A stretch of 64,000 nucleotides of DNA, from the NCBI GenBank assembly GCA_043392685.1, contig JBHZGM010000003.1; one strand, given 5' to 3'. The stretch comes from Metapseudomonas sp043392685 (GTDB taxonomy: Bacteria; Pseudomonadota; Gammaproteobacteria; Pseudomonadales; Pseudomonadaceae). Positions within the stretch are counted from its first letter, which is position 1. Each line of letters begins with the position of its first letter. This document shows positions 52,918-62,216 of the stretch, in pieces. Position numbers and translations under genes: made by a program. The notes beneath the pieces were generated by a model. That model saw only the letters and a program-made list of their open reading frames with translations. It was not told the DNA's origin and did no database searches.

Positions 52918-54146
52918 ACCCGTCGCGCCTGCTGCTGGTGATCCTCATGGTGCTGACCGCACTGGGGGAAATTTCCACCCAATTGCTGATTCCCGCCCTC
53001 GGCCGGATAGAGCAGGGCCTGGGCGCGGTGCATGGCGCCAGCCTCGCCGCGTTGTCTGGCTTCGTCGCCGCCTTCGGTATCGGGCAACTGCTGATGGGGC
53101 CGTTGTCCGACCGCGTTGGCCGCCGGCCGGTGCTGATCGGCGGTCTTGCTCTCTATCTGGCCGCCACCGCCTGGATGCTGCTGGCCGACAGCATGACCGG
53201 CTTCATCCTCGGGCGCGTCGCCCAGGGCTTCGGCGCCTGCGCCGCGCTGGTGCTGGCGCGGGCCATCGTCCGCGATGTGTGGAAGGCCCAGGCTGCGCCG
53301 GCCCTGGCGTTGACCGTGATCGGCATGCTCAGCGCCATTGCCCTGGCGCCGATGCTGGGCGGCCTGCTGACCCAGTGGGGCGGCTGGCATGCGCCGGTAC
53401 TGGCGTCGCTGACCATCGGCAGCGTTGCGCTGCTGGCGGTGCTGGGTTGCTATCGCGAATCCAATCCCAGCCTCGACCCCGGGGCCGGGCACCCGGCGAC
53501 CCTGGTGCGGGATTACTTCGACCTGCTCAAACAACCGTCCAGCCGCGCCCTGGCCCTGACCCTGGCGGGAACCTACGGCGCGATGTTCGTCGTGGTGGCC
53601 GGCTCGTCGGCCGTCTATATCGGCCTGCTGGGGTTGAACTCGGCGCAATACGGCATGGCGTTCGGCGCCACCATCTCCGGCCTGATCGCCGGGGCGCTGT
53701 TCACCCAGCGCAAGATCATGCAGCTGGGGCCGCAGCGCATCGTCGGCATCGGCATCAGCCTGGTGGCTGCCGGTGCCGCCCTCACCATGCTGGTGCACGC
53801 CACCCTCGGGTTGTCGGTGCTGGGTCTTTCCCTGCCGCAGGTGCTGGTGACCCTGGGCGGCGGCATGCTGATTCCGGCGTCGGTGGCGGGCGTGGTCATG
53901 CCCAACGCCCACCGCGCGGGGCTGGCTGCCGGTCTGATGGGCTTTGCGCAGATGCTTGGTGCCACCTGCAGCGGCCTGTTGCTGGGCGCCCTGCAGGACG
54001 GCAGCGCCTGGCCGATGATCGGCCTGCAGGGCGCATTCGCCCTGGGCGCCTTCAGCCTGTTCAACCTGATGACCCGCAAGGCGCGCAGGGCAACGGCACC
54101 GGCCGCCGGCTTGCGCCTCGATACGCCCCCCGCGACGCCGGAGTGA
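52914..54146 (+). CDS. MFS drug-resistance transporter, Bcr/CflA type
   Basis: A 410-residue major-facilitator exporter with 12 helices. The family motif between helices 2 and 3 is GPLSDRVGRRPVLIGG, and motif RVAQGFGACAALVLARAIVRD marks helix 4-5. The 12-helix, about 400-residue form and the start fit the Bcr/CflA group (drug:H+ antiporter 1). It is translationally coupled to the small ORF. Substrate unknown. Confidence 0.9.
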   Translation: MNPSRLLLVILMVLTALGEISTQLLIPALGRIEQGLGAVHGASLAALSGFVAAFGIGQLLMGPLSDRVGRRPVLIGGLALYLAATAWMLLADSMTGFILGRVAQGFGACAALVLARAIVRDVWKAQAAPALALTVIGMLSAIALAPMLGGLLTQWGGWHAPVLASLTIGSVALLAVLGCYRESNPSLDPGAGHPATLVRDYFDLLKQPSSRALALTLAGTYGAMFVVVAGSSAVYIGLLGLNSAQYGMAFGATISGLIAGALFTQRKIMQLGPQRIVGIGISLVAAGAALTMLVHATLGLSVLGLSLPQVLVTLGGGMLIPASVAGVVMPNAHRAGLAAGLMGFAQMLGATCSGLLLGALQDGSAWPMIGLQGAFALGAFSLFNLMTRKARRATAPAAGLRLDTPPATPE

Positions 54147-54176
54147 TCCTGCGCGTCGCTGCCGGAGGCGATGGGC

Positions 54177-55133
54177 TCAGTGGGGGCGGGAGGCTCGCAC
54201 TTCTCGGGCGGTACAGCCGAACTGCTGGCGGAAGGCCCGGGTGAACTGGGCCTGGTCGTTGAAGCCCCAGCGGAAGGCCAGTTCGCCGATGGATTGGTGG
54301 CAGTGCGGGTCCCGCAGCTGACGGTGGACTGCCTCCAGGCGTTGCTGGCGCACCCATTCGCCCAGCGTGTAGGGCGTGCTGGAAAACAGCTTGTGCAGGT
54401 AGCGCAGGGAAAGGCCGCAGGCGCTGGCGATGGACTGGGGTGAAAGGTCCGGGTCGCCGAGGTTCTGTCGCACGTACTGCTCGACGCGCGTCAGGTGCAG
54501 GGTGCTGAGGTTGGAGCCTTCGCTGCCGAGTACCCGGTCATCCTGCTGCAGTGCCAGCAACAGGGTGGACATGGCCTGTTCCAGCAGCAGGTGACGGGCG
54601 GGCGTCGAGCAGACCTCGAAGTGGCGGGCGCAGAGGTCCAGTTGCTCGACGAAAACGCGGCCCAGGCCCTGGGTCGCGTCGAAGCAGTAGCGGCTGTAGC
54701 GTTCAGGGCCACGCAGGTGGCCCTTGAGGGCGCGCTCGGGCAGCTTGAGCACCCAGAGGTCGTTGTCCGCGCCGTAGTGAAAGCGGTAGGGCGCGTCGCC
54801 CCGTTCGATGATGAACCCGCCGGGGCTGCAGCTCAGTTCGCGGCCTTCCTGCTCGAAGTGCACGTCGGCGCGGCGGGGTACCGTCACCAGGTAGAAGGCC
54901 TCATGGTCCTGGCCGATCTGCGCCTTGCTGCGGGAATAGCCCAGCCGGCTGGAGCGCAGGCGCGACAGGCTGACAGGGGTGCTGGGAGTGCTCCAGCGCT
55001 GCAGGTGGCCATCGAAGGGCTGTTCGGGGGCGAATTCGAGGCTCAGGGCGAAATAGGTATCGCTGATGGCCTCGGCCCAGCGTACCTGGCGTTCAGACTG
55101 CGACCAGCCGTGGGTCGATAGTTCTGTAGGCAT
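54177..55133 (-). CDS. AraC-family regulator of the hyu locus
   Basis: A 318-residue regulator. The N-terminal half is an AraC-binding-like domain (YLVTVPRRADVHFEQEGREL), and the C-terminal half (about 215-318) carries two helix-turn-helix motifs: LSPQSIASACGLSLRYLHKLFSS and SIGELAFRWGFNDQAQFTRAFRQQFG. AAGGACG precedes ATG 55133. It follows hyuA on the same strand after 146 bp, so it probably controls hyuBA and the permease. Inducer unknown. Confidence 0.88.
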   Translation of the reverse strand: MPTELSTHGWSQSERQVRWAEAISDTYFALSLEFAPEQPFDGHLQRWSTPSTPVSLSRLRSSRLGYSRSKAQIGQDHEAFYLVTVPRRADVHFEQEGRELSCSPGGFIIERGDAPYRFHYGADNDLWVLKLPERALKGHLRGPERYSRYCFDATQGLGRVFVEQLDLCARHFEVCSTPARHLLLEQAMSTLLLALQQDDRVLGSEGSNLSTLHLTRVEQYVRQNLGDPDLSPQSIASACGLSLRYLHKLFSSTPYTLGEWVRQQRLEAVHRQLRDPHCHQSIGELAFRWGFNDQAQFTRAFRQQFGCTAREVRASRPH

Positions 55134-55215
55134 GGTTCGTCCTTTTTCAAAGAGGGCAGCATTGAAAAAAGGAACTGCAAGCAAGCTACTCAAGCAGCTC
55201 TTGTTATTGTCGAAC

Positions 55216-55242
55216 AGCCCGGCAGCGCAAGGCTGCCGGGCT
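55216..55242. terminator. Perfect hairpin between hyuA and the AraC gene
   Basis: AGCCCGGCAG (55216-55225) and CTGCCGGGCT (55233-55242) form a 10-bp stem with a seven-base loop. It lies after the hyuA stop on that strand. There is no T-tract on the leftward strand, so intrinsic termination would be weak. It separates hyuA from the regulator. Confidence 0.5.
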
Positions 55243-55279
55243 GGGAGCACGCCGATGATCGACGTGCTGGTACGTAACA

Positions 55280-57364
55280 TCAAGCGCCGCGCGTCACCCG
55301 GTAGGTGGCGGAGGGTTCCAGGGTCGCCTGCCAGCCCGGGGGCACCACGATATTGGTGGTGTCTTCCTCGATCACGCAGGGGCCCTGCACGGTCTGCCCC
55401 GGCAGCAGGCGGTTGCCATTGAACACCGCAGTGGACTGCCAGTCGCCGTCGGCGCTGAAGAGCATCGGCCGCAGGCTTTCCGGCACGGCCGCCGGCGGGT
55501 TGGCCGGGCCCTGCAGTTCCGGCTGCGGCGGGCGCGGCAGGTGGCCGATCACCGAGCACTCCAGGTTCACCAGCTCCACCGGGCTGTCCGGCTCGGCGTA
55601 GGAGTAGAGCGTCTGGTGGCGGCTGTGGAAGGAGGCGATGAGCGCATCCAGCCCGGCCGCGTCCAGCTGGTGGCGCGTCAGCTCCACGCTGCACTCGTGG
55701 ATCTGCCCGAGGTAGCGCATTTCCAGGGTGTAGTGACAACTGCTGGCCTCGTCGCCGAAGCCGTCGTCGCGCAGGTTCACCAGGCCCTGCTGGCGCAGGT
55801 CGGCGAGGGCCTGGTTGAGGCGGGGCAGGTCCACGTGGTCCCGGTCCAGGCGCATCGGCAGGCTGGTGAGCTGGTCGTAGCGCACGTCCGAGAGGATCTG
55901 GCCGAAGGCGCACAGACCCGAGGCCACCTTGGGAATCAGTACGCTGTGGATGCCGATTTCTTCCGCCAGGCGCACCACGTGCATGCCCGCCGCGCCACCG
56001 GCGCCGATCAGGGCGAAGTCGCGGGGGTCGTGGCCACGCTCGATGGACACGCGGCGGATGCCGTTGACCATGTTCAGGTTGACCAGGGTGGTGATGCCGA
56101 AGGCCGCGCGCTCGATGCTGATGCCCAGCGGATCGGCAATCCTGCTGCGGATGGCGTCCAGCGCCGCCTGGCGGTTGAGGCGGATGCTGCCGCCCAGCAG
56201 GGCGCCGTCCTGCAGGTAGCCCAGCGCCAGGTTGGCGTCGGTCACCGTGGGTTCGGTGCCGCCCTTGCCGTAGCACACCGGCCCGGGCTTGGCGCCGGCG
56301 CTGCGCGGGCCGACCTGGAGCATGCCGAACTCGTCCAGGTGGGCGATGGAGCCGCCGCCGGCACCGAGGGTTTCCACCTGGATCATCGGCACGCCGATGC
56401 GCTGGCGGAGGAAGTCCACGTCCTTGCTGAAGTTGGTGCGGCCGGCGCTGGTCAGGGTGATGTCGAAGGAGGTGCCGCCCATGTCCACGGTGATGACGTT
56501 GTCGATGCCGAAGGGGCGCGCCACGGACAGGCCGGCCTGGGGCGCCGAGGCCGGGCCGGAGTTGATGGCGTTCACCGCGCGGTCGCGCATCACGTTGCCC
56601 GGTGCCAGGCCGCCATTGGACTGGAAGTAGCGCACCGGCTGCTGGGCGCCGAGTTCCTCGAACAGGGCGTCGATACGCTCCACGTAGCGCGCCATCACCG
56701 GACTCAGGTAGGCGTTGACCACGGTGGTGGAGGTGCGGGTGTATTCGCGGATCTGCGGGAACACATCGCCCCCGGTGCAGACGAACACGCCCGGCAGGGC
56801 GGCGCGCACCAGTTCGGCGGCGCGTTTCTCGTGGCAGGGGTTGCGCACCGACCAGACGAAGGAGATGGCTACCGCCTCCACGCCCTCGGCGCGGAAGTAC
56901 TCGATGGCTTCGTGCACGGCGCGTTCGTCCAGGGGGCTGTGCTCGCGGCCGTCGCCGAGGATGCGGCCGCCGATCGGGCGGCGCAGGTGGCGCGGCACCA
57001 GCATGTGCGCCGGTGGGTAGTGGGCGTCGTAGCGGTGGCCTTCTTCCTTGTGGCCGAGGCGGATTTCCAGGCTGTCCTCGTGGCCTTCGGTGCAGAGCAG
57101 GCCGACCTTCACCCCGGTGCGTTCGATCAGGGCGTTGAGGGCGACCGTGGTGCCGTTGATGCACAGGTCGCAGCTGGCGATGATTTCCGCCGGCGAGCGG
57201 CCGGTGGCGTCGGCGATCTGCGCCAGGCCGGCGCGGATGGCCAGGGTGCCGTCCTGCGGCGTGGACGGGGCCTTGAACAGCTGCACGCCGCCGTCGCGGT
57301 CGGCCAGGATGAAGTCGGTGAAGGTGCCGCCGGCATCGATGCCCAGGCGATATTGATTGCGCAT
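55280..57364 (-). CDS. hyuA: Hydantoinase A / oxoprolinase family subunit
   Basis: A 694-residue ATP-dependent amidohydrolase subunit. The N-terminal DAGGTFTDFILADRDGG and the later VDMGGTSFDITL are ATP-binding motifs of the actin-like fold used by HyuA, oxoprolinase and acetone carboxylase beta subunits. GGAGAT precedes ATG 57364. It begins 13 bp after hyuB, an unusual B-before-A order. Substrates in the family include N-methylhydantoin, 5-oxoproline and related lactams; none can be picked from sequence. Confidence 0.88.
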   Translation of the reverse strand: MRNQYRLGIDAGGTFTDFILADRDGGVQLFKAPSTPQDGTLAIRAGLAQIADATGRSPAEIIASCDLCINGTTVALNALIERTGVKVGLLCTEGHEDSLEIRLGHKEEGHRYDAHYPPAHMLVPRHLRRPIGGRILGDGREHSPLDERAVHEAIEYFRAEGVEAVAISFVWSVRNPCHEKRAAELVRAALPGVFVCTGGDVFPQIREYTRTSTTVVNAYLSPVMARYVERIDALFEELGAQQPVRYFQSNGGLAPGNVMRDRAVNAINSGPASAPQAGLSVARPFGIDNVITVDMGGTSFDITLTSAGRTNFSKDVDFLRQRIGVPMIQVETLGAGGGSIAHLDEFGMLQVGPRSAGAKPGPVCYGKGGTEPTVTDANLALGYLQDGALLGGSIRLNRQAALDAIRSRIADPLGISIERAAFGITTLVNLNMVNGIRRVSIERGHDPRDFALIGAGGAAGMHVVRLAEEIGIHSVLIPKVASGLCAFGQILSDVRYDQLTSLPMRLDRDHVDLPRLNQALADLRQQGLVNLRDDGFGDEASSCHYTLEMRYLGQIHECSVELTRHQLDAAGLDALIASFHSRHQTLYSYAEPDSPVELVNLECSVIGHLPRPPQPELQGPANPPAAVPESLRPMLFSADGDWQSTAVFNGNRLLPGQTVQGPCVIEEDTTNIVVPPGWQATLEPSATYRVTRGA

Positions 57365-57377
57365 GTCGGATCTCCGG

Positions 57378-59123
57378 TCAGAACTGGCCGCGGGCGGCGC
57401 GGGTGGCGGTTTCGTCGAGGTGGCCGTCGGCGTCGAGGATCACGCCGTATTCCAAGGCCGCGCCCTGGGGCGAGACGAGGCCGTTGCGGACGTCCTGCAG
57501 GACCGAGGCCACGGGGCGGCGCAGCGGGTCGCCGTAGCCACCTCCACCGGGGTTGATGTTGATGATCCGCTCACCGGGCTGGATGGTGAGTACGGGGTTC
57601 TGGATGTAGTGGGTTTCCTCGCCGTCGACCTTGCGGTGGATCAGCCGGCCGAGCTTGGGCGCCAGCAGGCTGTTGCGTGCTCCGGCGGCGCCGGCGGTGG
57701 GCAGCTGGCGGCCTTCGCCGAAGCCGACCACGGTCATGGCGTGGTCCAGGGGTTCGATCTCCAGGCGGGTGCCGGAGCCGCCGCGGAATTCACCGGCACC
57801 GCCGCTGTCGGCCATCAGGCTGTAGCGGTGGATCAGCACCGGGTAGGCGTGTTCCAGCAGTTCGATGTCACCACTCATCAGCGCGCCGAAGCAGCACAGC
57901 GGGCCGCAGGCGTGCCAGCCGTCCATCACCTTGTTGGCGCCGGCGCCAGCGATGATCGAGGCCAGGACCATGGTGACGTATTCGCTGTTGGCATTGCGCG
58001 GGTCGTGACCGGCGATGTTGATGCCGCTGGCGTGGCCCCAGGAGGCGGTGACCCGCTGCGGCGAAGCCTGCTCCAGGGCCATGCGCACGGCGTCTGCCAG
58101 GGTTTCCATCGGCGTGGTGGTGCAGTTCACGTGGGGCGCCGGTTCCTCGGCGTTGCACAGGGTGCCGCGGGGGCCCACGTCGACGCTCACGCAGCGGTAC
58201 AGGCCCTCGTTATAAGGCGGGGCGACCTGGGCGAACATCATCAGGCCGAGATAGACGCCGGAGACCGAGTTGCCTTCGTAGGAGTTGATGAAATAGGGAA
58301 CCTGGGGCGGGCTTTCGATGCGGATGTGCGCCTCGTCGCCACGGATTTCCACGTGGGCGGTGATGGCCAGCTCGCCCAGCCCGTGCCCGGAGTCTTCCAG
58401 TACGGCAGTGCCGCTGTAGTGGCCGTCCGGCACGTCCCGCAGCAGGGCGCGCATGTGGCGGTCGGCCATGTTCTTCAGCTCGGCGATGCAGGCCCGCACT
58501 TGCTCCACACCGTACTTGTCCAGCAGCTCCAGCAGGTGGCGCTCGCCGACCTTGCAGGCGCCGTACTGGGCGTTGAGGTCGCCTTCCTGGTAGGGGCGGG
58601 CGCGCATGTTGGTGAGCATCAGGTTGATCACGTCCTCGCGGCGCTTGCCCTTTTCCCACAGTTTGACCGGCGGGATGCGTAGGCCTTCGGCGTAGATCTC
58701 CTTGGCGTCGGGGTTGTAGCCGGCCGGCACCGGGCCGCCGACGTCGGTGAGGTGGCCCTTGCAGACGGTCCAGAACACCAGTTCGCCCTTGTAGAACACC
58801 GGTTTGTACATGCAGCAGTCGAGGATGTGGCTGCCCTTGTAGGCCGGGTCGTTGTGGTAGATCACATCACCTTCGGCGATATCGTCGCCGAAGAACTCGG
58901 CCACGCACTTCATGGCGGGAATCAGGGAGCCCAGGTGGATCGGGATGTCCTGGCCCTGCAGGATCATCTCCGGAAGATGGTCGAACAGGGAGTTGGAGTA
59001 GTCATGGGCCAGGTTGAACACACTGGAGCGGCCGGTCTTTTCCAGGGTCAGGGTCATCTCGCGTTGCGCTGTTTCCAGCGCACCCCGGACAACCGCAAGG
59101 GTGATCGGATCAACTGTTTTCAT
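57378..59123 (-). CDS. hyuB: Hydantoinase B / oxoprolinase family subunit
   Basis: A 581-residue partner of HyuA. MKTVDPITLAVVRGALETAQREM is the standard HyuB opening. Further conserved parts are NDPAYKGSHILDCCMYKPVF, VDVGPRGTLCNAEEPAPHVNC and GGAGEFRGGSGTRLEIEP. It forms the lactam-hydrolysing complex with HyuA. The ribosome site before ATG 59123 is weak; longer in-frame starts enter the repeat region and are not credible. Confidence 0.88.
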   Translation of the reverse strand: MKTVDPITLAVVRGALETAQREMTLTLEKTGRSSVFNLAHDYSNSLFDHLPEMILQGQDIPIHLGSLIPAMKCVAEFFGDDIAEGDVIYHNDPAYKGSHILDCCMYKPVFYKGELVFWTVCKGHLTDVGGPVPAGYNPDAKEIYAEGLRIPPVKLWEKGKRREDVINLMLTNMRARPYQEGDLNAQYGACKVGERHLLELLDKYGVEQVRACIAELKNMADRHMRALLRDVPDGHYSGTAVLEDSGHGLGELAITAHVEIRGDEAHIRIESPPQVPYFINSYEGNSVSGVYLGLMMFAQVAPPYNEGLYRCVSVDVGPRGTLCNAEEPAPHVNCTTTPMETLADAVRMALEQASPQRVTASWGHASGINIAGHDPRNANSEYVTMVLASIIAGAGANKVMDGWHACGPLCCFGALMSGDIELLEHAYPVLIHRYSLMADSGGAGEFRGGSGTRLEIEPLDHAMTVVGFGEGRQLPTAGAAGARNSLLAPKLGRLIHRKVDGEETHYIQNPVLTIQPGERIININPGGGGYGDPLRRPVASVLQDVRNGLVSPQGAALEYGVILDADGHLDETATRAARGQF

Positions 59124-59312
59124 AGGGCACCAACGATTGTTCTTGTGCTTCGGGTGAGGGCCGCCGACGGCGGCCCGTGATGCATACGCTAAGGCGGGGG
59201 TGGGGTGGCTGGCTTGTCGCTGGGTGTACCCCTTGTTGCGTTTGGGCGCACAGGGGACGGGAGGGCGAACCTGCGGTCCGCCAAGGGCAGCGATCTGAGG
59301 CGAGGCGACTTT

Positions 59313-59409
59313 TGTAGGGTCGATTTCAATCGACTTGCAGGCCGAAGGCCTGCCTTGCCGTGTACCGGGGGCAGCTTTGCTGCCCTTGGCGATTGAAATC
59401 GCCCCCACA
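59313..59409. repeat. TGTAGGGTCGATTTC-type dispersed repeat, full copy
   Basis: Left arm TGTAGGGTCGATTTCAATCG, inner AGGCCGAAGGCCT and GGGGGCAGCTTTGCTGCCC, and right arm GCGATTGAAATCGCCCCCAC. It occupies much of the 368-bp gap between the porin and hyuB. The remaining bases (59124-59312) have no gene; the hyuBA promoter is presumably there. Confidence 0.8.
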
Positions 59410-59491
59410 GGGAAAGCGGTGCCTTGGCCGGGGCGATGCCTGTGGGAGCGGATTCATCCGCGAAAAGGCCGGCAGCTCGGCCCCGCCTGAC

Positions 59492-60679
59492 TCAGAAGTA
59501 GTACCCGATGTTGCTGTATAGCTGGTTTTCCCACTGATCGGTGCCGCCTGCGCCCAGGCTCTGGGTGTAGCTGCTGCCGCCGATGTACGGGTCGTTCTTG
59601 CCGTGCAGCCACTCCAGGGCGATCCACAGCGGCCCGAAGCTGAAGGACGTGCCGGCGATGAAGCGCTGGGAGTCCTGGAAGTCTCGCTCGTCCTTGTCGA
59701 ACAGGCTGTAGTTGGCATACAGCGTGATGCCCGACAGCCAGCCGTATTCTCCCGGCACGCTGTAGCTGACGTCCGCCACATAGAGGTTGCCCTTGGCGGC
59801 GACGTTGAAGGTGCCGTCGAAGCTGCCGAAGCTCACCAGGCGGTCGTCGCCGGGGTTCTCCGGGGTCATCCGCTGGCGCGCTACCTGGGCCTGGAAGCCC
59901 CACGGGCCGTGCTGCGCGGTGGCGTGCAGGGCAACGGCGAGGCGGCGGCCGTCGCGTCCGGTGTCCTGGTTCTCCAGGGTGGAGGCGAGTAACGATGCAC
60001 CCACTTCGCCCGTCCAGTCATTGGCCTGGTAGGCCCGTGCCAGGCGGCCGACGAGGATGTCCTGCTCATGGTTGTCGCTGCCGTCCACCACATAGTCGTC
60101 GGCGGTCGCGACGCTGGTGCCGTAGGTCCGGCCACCCCGGCTGGTGCCCCGGCCCTGTTCCGCCGGAATGGGGTAATACGCCGCCTGCAGGTCCCAGTCG
60201 CCATGCCTGGCCAGGTACTTGAAGCCGATGTCCTGGGTGTCTTCCAGGCCGATCACGTTGCCCAAGGTCTCGAAGAAGGTGCTGCCGAAATACGGCGCCA
60301 GGCCGAAGGGCACGGCGGTCTGTCCCACCTGCAGCTGCTGTTCCGGCGTGAAGCGGTAGCCGATCCAGGCGTATTCGGCGAAGGCGATGTCGCCCACGTC
60401 GTCGGTGTACTCGTAGGGATAGGCGTCGCCGTAGAAGCGGTACTTGGCGGCGGCGATCCAGCTGTCCGAGTGGTAGTCGGCAGTGAGGAAGAAGGTGTCG
60501 AAGCTGAACTTGGACAGGTCCCGGTCCGGGTCGTAGTCCAGCCGGCCGCGAATGGCGCCGCCGAGGTCGAGGTTATCGGTGATTTCCACGGCCGCGGCAG
60601 GCTGGGCCAGGGCGAGGGCGAGGGCGAGGGCGAGCAGGGTGGCAAAAATCGGGACAAGCCGGGTGCATTGCGGGTACAT
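59492..60679 (-). CDS. Outer-membrane porin (phosphate-selective-porin-like fold), hyu-linked
   Basis: A 395-residue outer-membrane protein. The signal peptide (1-30, ending QPAAA) is rich in Leu-Ala repeats. The mature part (VEITDNLDLGGAIRGRLDYDPD) has alternating-strand character with FAEYAWIGYRFTPEQQLQVGQTAVPFGLAPY, a pattern seen in OprO/P-like and other porins. It ends NIGYYF with a C-terminal Phe. It lies between the NCS1 permease and hyuB and probably admits the same substrate. Family assignment is moderate. Confidence 0.75.
   Translation of the reverse strand: MYPQCTRLVPIFATLLALALALALAQPAAAVEITDNLDLGGAIRGRLDYDPDRDLSKFSFDTFFLTADYHSDSWIAAAKYRFYGDAYPYEYTDDVGDIAFAEYAWIGYRFTPEQQLQVGQTAVPFGLAPYFGSTFFETLGNVIGLEDTQDIGFKYLARHGDWDLQAAYYPIPAEQGRGTSRGGRTYGTSVATADDYVVDGSDNHEQDILVGRLARAYQANDWTGEVGASLLASTLENQDTGRDGRRLAVALHATAQHGPWGFQAQVARQRMTPENPGDDRLVSFGSFDGTFNVAAKGNLYVADVSYSVPGEYGWLSGITLYANYSLFDKDERDFQDSQRFIAGTSFSFGPLWIALEWLHGKNDPYIGGSSYTQSLGAGGTDQWENQLYSNIGYYF
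60611..60634. repeat. Hexamer tandem repeat in the porin signal peptide
   Basis: Four exact copies of GGCGAG (on the plus strand) encode the Ala-Leu repeats of the porin signal peptide. Gain or loss of a unit keeps the frame and changes signal length by two residues. Confidence 0.8.
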
Positions 60680-60743
60680 GAGCCGCTCCAGTGTTCTTGT
60701 TGTGGTGGCGAGGTGAGGGGCCGCCCGGGCGGGCGGCCGGGGT

Positions 60744-62072
60744 TCAGCCCAGGTCGCCCTGGGGCTGGTCGCGGCGTAGCAGCAGGGGCACCGCGAGGTA
60801 ACCGAGGAAGGCGACGAGGAAGGCGGCCGGCGCCGAAGCGGTGGCCAGGGTGGCGTCACCGCAGAGATGCAGGCCGACGCCCGCCGCAGCGGATGCCGCC
60901 CAGGCCAGCAGACCGCGGGCGCGGAAGGCGGGCAGGCCGTCGAGGCTGTAGCGCGGGCTGCGGCTGCCCAACAGGTGGGCGAGGGCGATGGCCACCCAGC
61001 CGACGATGAACAAGCTCTGGTAGGCCAGGGCCTGGAGGATGTAGCTGAACACGTCGAACAGCATCAGCAGATAGGCCACCACGCCAGTCAGCAGCGCCCA
61101 GGCCACGTAGGGCACCCGCGCCAGTCCAAGATGGCCGCAGAAGGCCTGGAGGTTGGTGGCGGCGAGGAAGAAGTTGCCGGTGTTGATGCGGGTCTGGCTG
61201 ATCCACACGAAGAGCAGGCCCGCCAGCCCCATCAGCTGGATGATCGCCAGCACTACCGACACTTCGGAGAGGCCGCCCTCGGTGGGAATGGTGGCGGCGA
61301 GAAAGATCCCCACCAGGCCGTTGAGCAGGAAGGCCACGGCGTAGAAGGGCATGCCGAAATTGACGTGCGCGTGGTAGCGGCGGTCCTCCTGCTTGCCGAA
61401 GCGGGCGTAGTCCCAGGTGAACATCATCAGCACCCAGACGCCCATGAAGTAGGTGAAGCAGTTCCACCAGCCGTTGGGCACCGGTCCGCCCTCGGGCGCC
61501 AGCTCCAGCCAGGCGGAGGAATAGCCGTATTCGTCGATGGCCATGGCCACGGCGGCCACCAGGCCGAGCAGGTAGAAGGGCAGCAGCACGCCGTTGAGCT
61601 TGTCCAGCCAACGCATGGCGTTACCGAAGATCAGCAGCACGCTGTAGATCACCACCAGCAGGAATGCCAGGGGCAGCTCCAGGCCCGGCAGGTAGTGATG
61701 CAGCGCCACCGCCATCACCGAGCCCTCGAATACGCCGTAGTAGATGGCCGTGGCGCTGAAGATCAACGTGGCCAGCGCCGCCCCGGTGCGACCGAACAGC
61801 ACCTGGGAGAATTGCGCCACGGACAGCCCGCTGGCTATGGCATTGCGGGCGATGACGGCGTTGATGGCGCCGTAGCTGATCACCGACAGCACCAGGCCGA
61901 TCATCGCGTTCAGGGTGCCGTAGCCCATGGCCAGGGCCGCGGCCACCACCAGGTAGAACATGGCGCTGCAGATGCCCCACCAGGCCATGGTCAGGGAGCC
62001 GCGACCGAGGCGCTGCGTCTGCGGCACCGGTTGTTCGGAGGTTGATTGATCGTTAGAGAGTGCTCCAGCCAT
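60744..62072 (-). CDS. NCS1-family permease (cytosine/purine/hydantoin type)
   Basis: A 442-residue inner-membrane transporter with about 12 helices. SLTMAWWGICSAMFYLVVAAALAMGYG is the N-terminal helix pair with the start of the NCS1 pattern, and WVLMMFTWDYARFGKQEDRRYHAHVNFGMPF and FVWISQTRINTGNFFLAATNLQAF are recognisable CodB-like segments. AAAGGTAACG precedes the ATG. With HyuBA it suggests uptake and ring opening of a hydantoin-like or purine-derived compound. The exact substrate is unknown. Confidence 0.85.
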   Translation of the reverse strand: MAGALSNDQSTSEQPVPQTQRLGRGSLTMAWWGICSAMFYLVVAAALAMGYGTLNAMIGLVLSVISYGAINAVIARNAIASGLSVAQFSQVLFGRTGAALATLIFSATAIYYGVFEGSVMAVALHHYLPGLELPLAFLLVVIYSVLLIFGNAMRWLDKLNGVLLPFYLLGLVAAVAMAIDEYGYSSAWLELAPEGGPVPNGWWNCFTYFMGVWVLMMFTWDYARFGKQEDRRYHAHVNFGMPFYAVAFLLNGLVGIFLAATIPTEGGLSEVSVVLAIIQLMGLAGLLFVWISQTRINTGNFFLAATNLQAFCGHLGLARVPYVAWALLTGVVAYLLMLFDVFSYILQALAYQSLFIVGWVAIALAHLLGSRSPRYSLDGLPAFRARGLLAWAASAAAGVGLHLCGDATLATASAPAAFLVAFLGYLAVPLLLRRDQPQGDLG

Positions 62073-62216
62073 GACCGTTACCTTTGTTGTTGTGTTGGAG
62101 TGAAAGGCTCCAAAACGGTAAGGAAAAGCGCTCCGGCGGGATTGGCGTTTGGCGTACGTGTTTTTGCGTCTGGGTGTACAGGGGCCCCGGCGCTTACCTG
62201 AAGGCCTGCACGGACA

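Noticed and set aside
54177..57164. A 995-codon minus-strand frame covering the AraC gene and most of hyuA
   Set aside because: Only the last 318 codons form a real protein. The upstream part runs out of frame through hyuA and the hairpin at 55216.
55541..57556. A 671-codon plus-strand frame opposite hyuA
   Set aside because: Shadow of hyuA: Val/Gly/Ala/Gln-rich with no motif or ribosome site.
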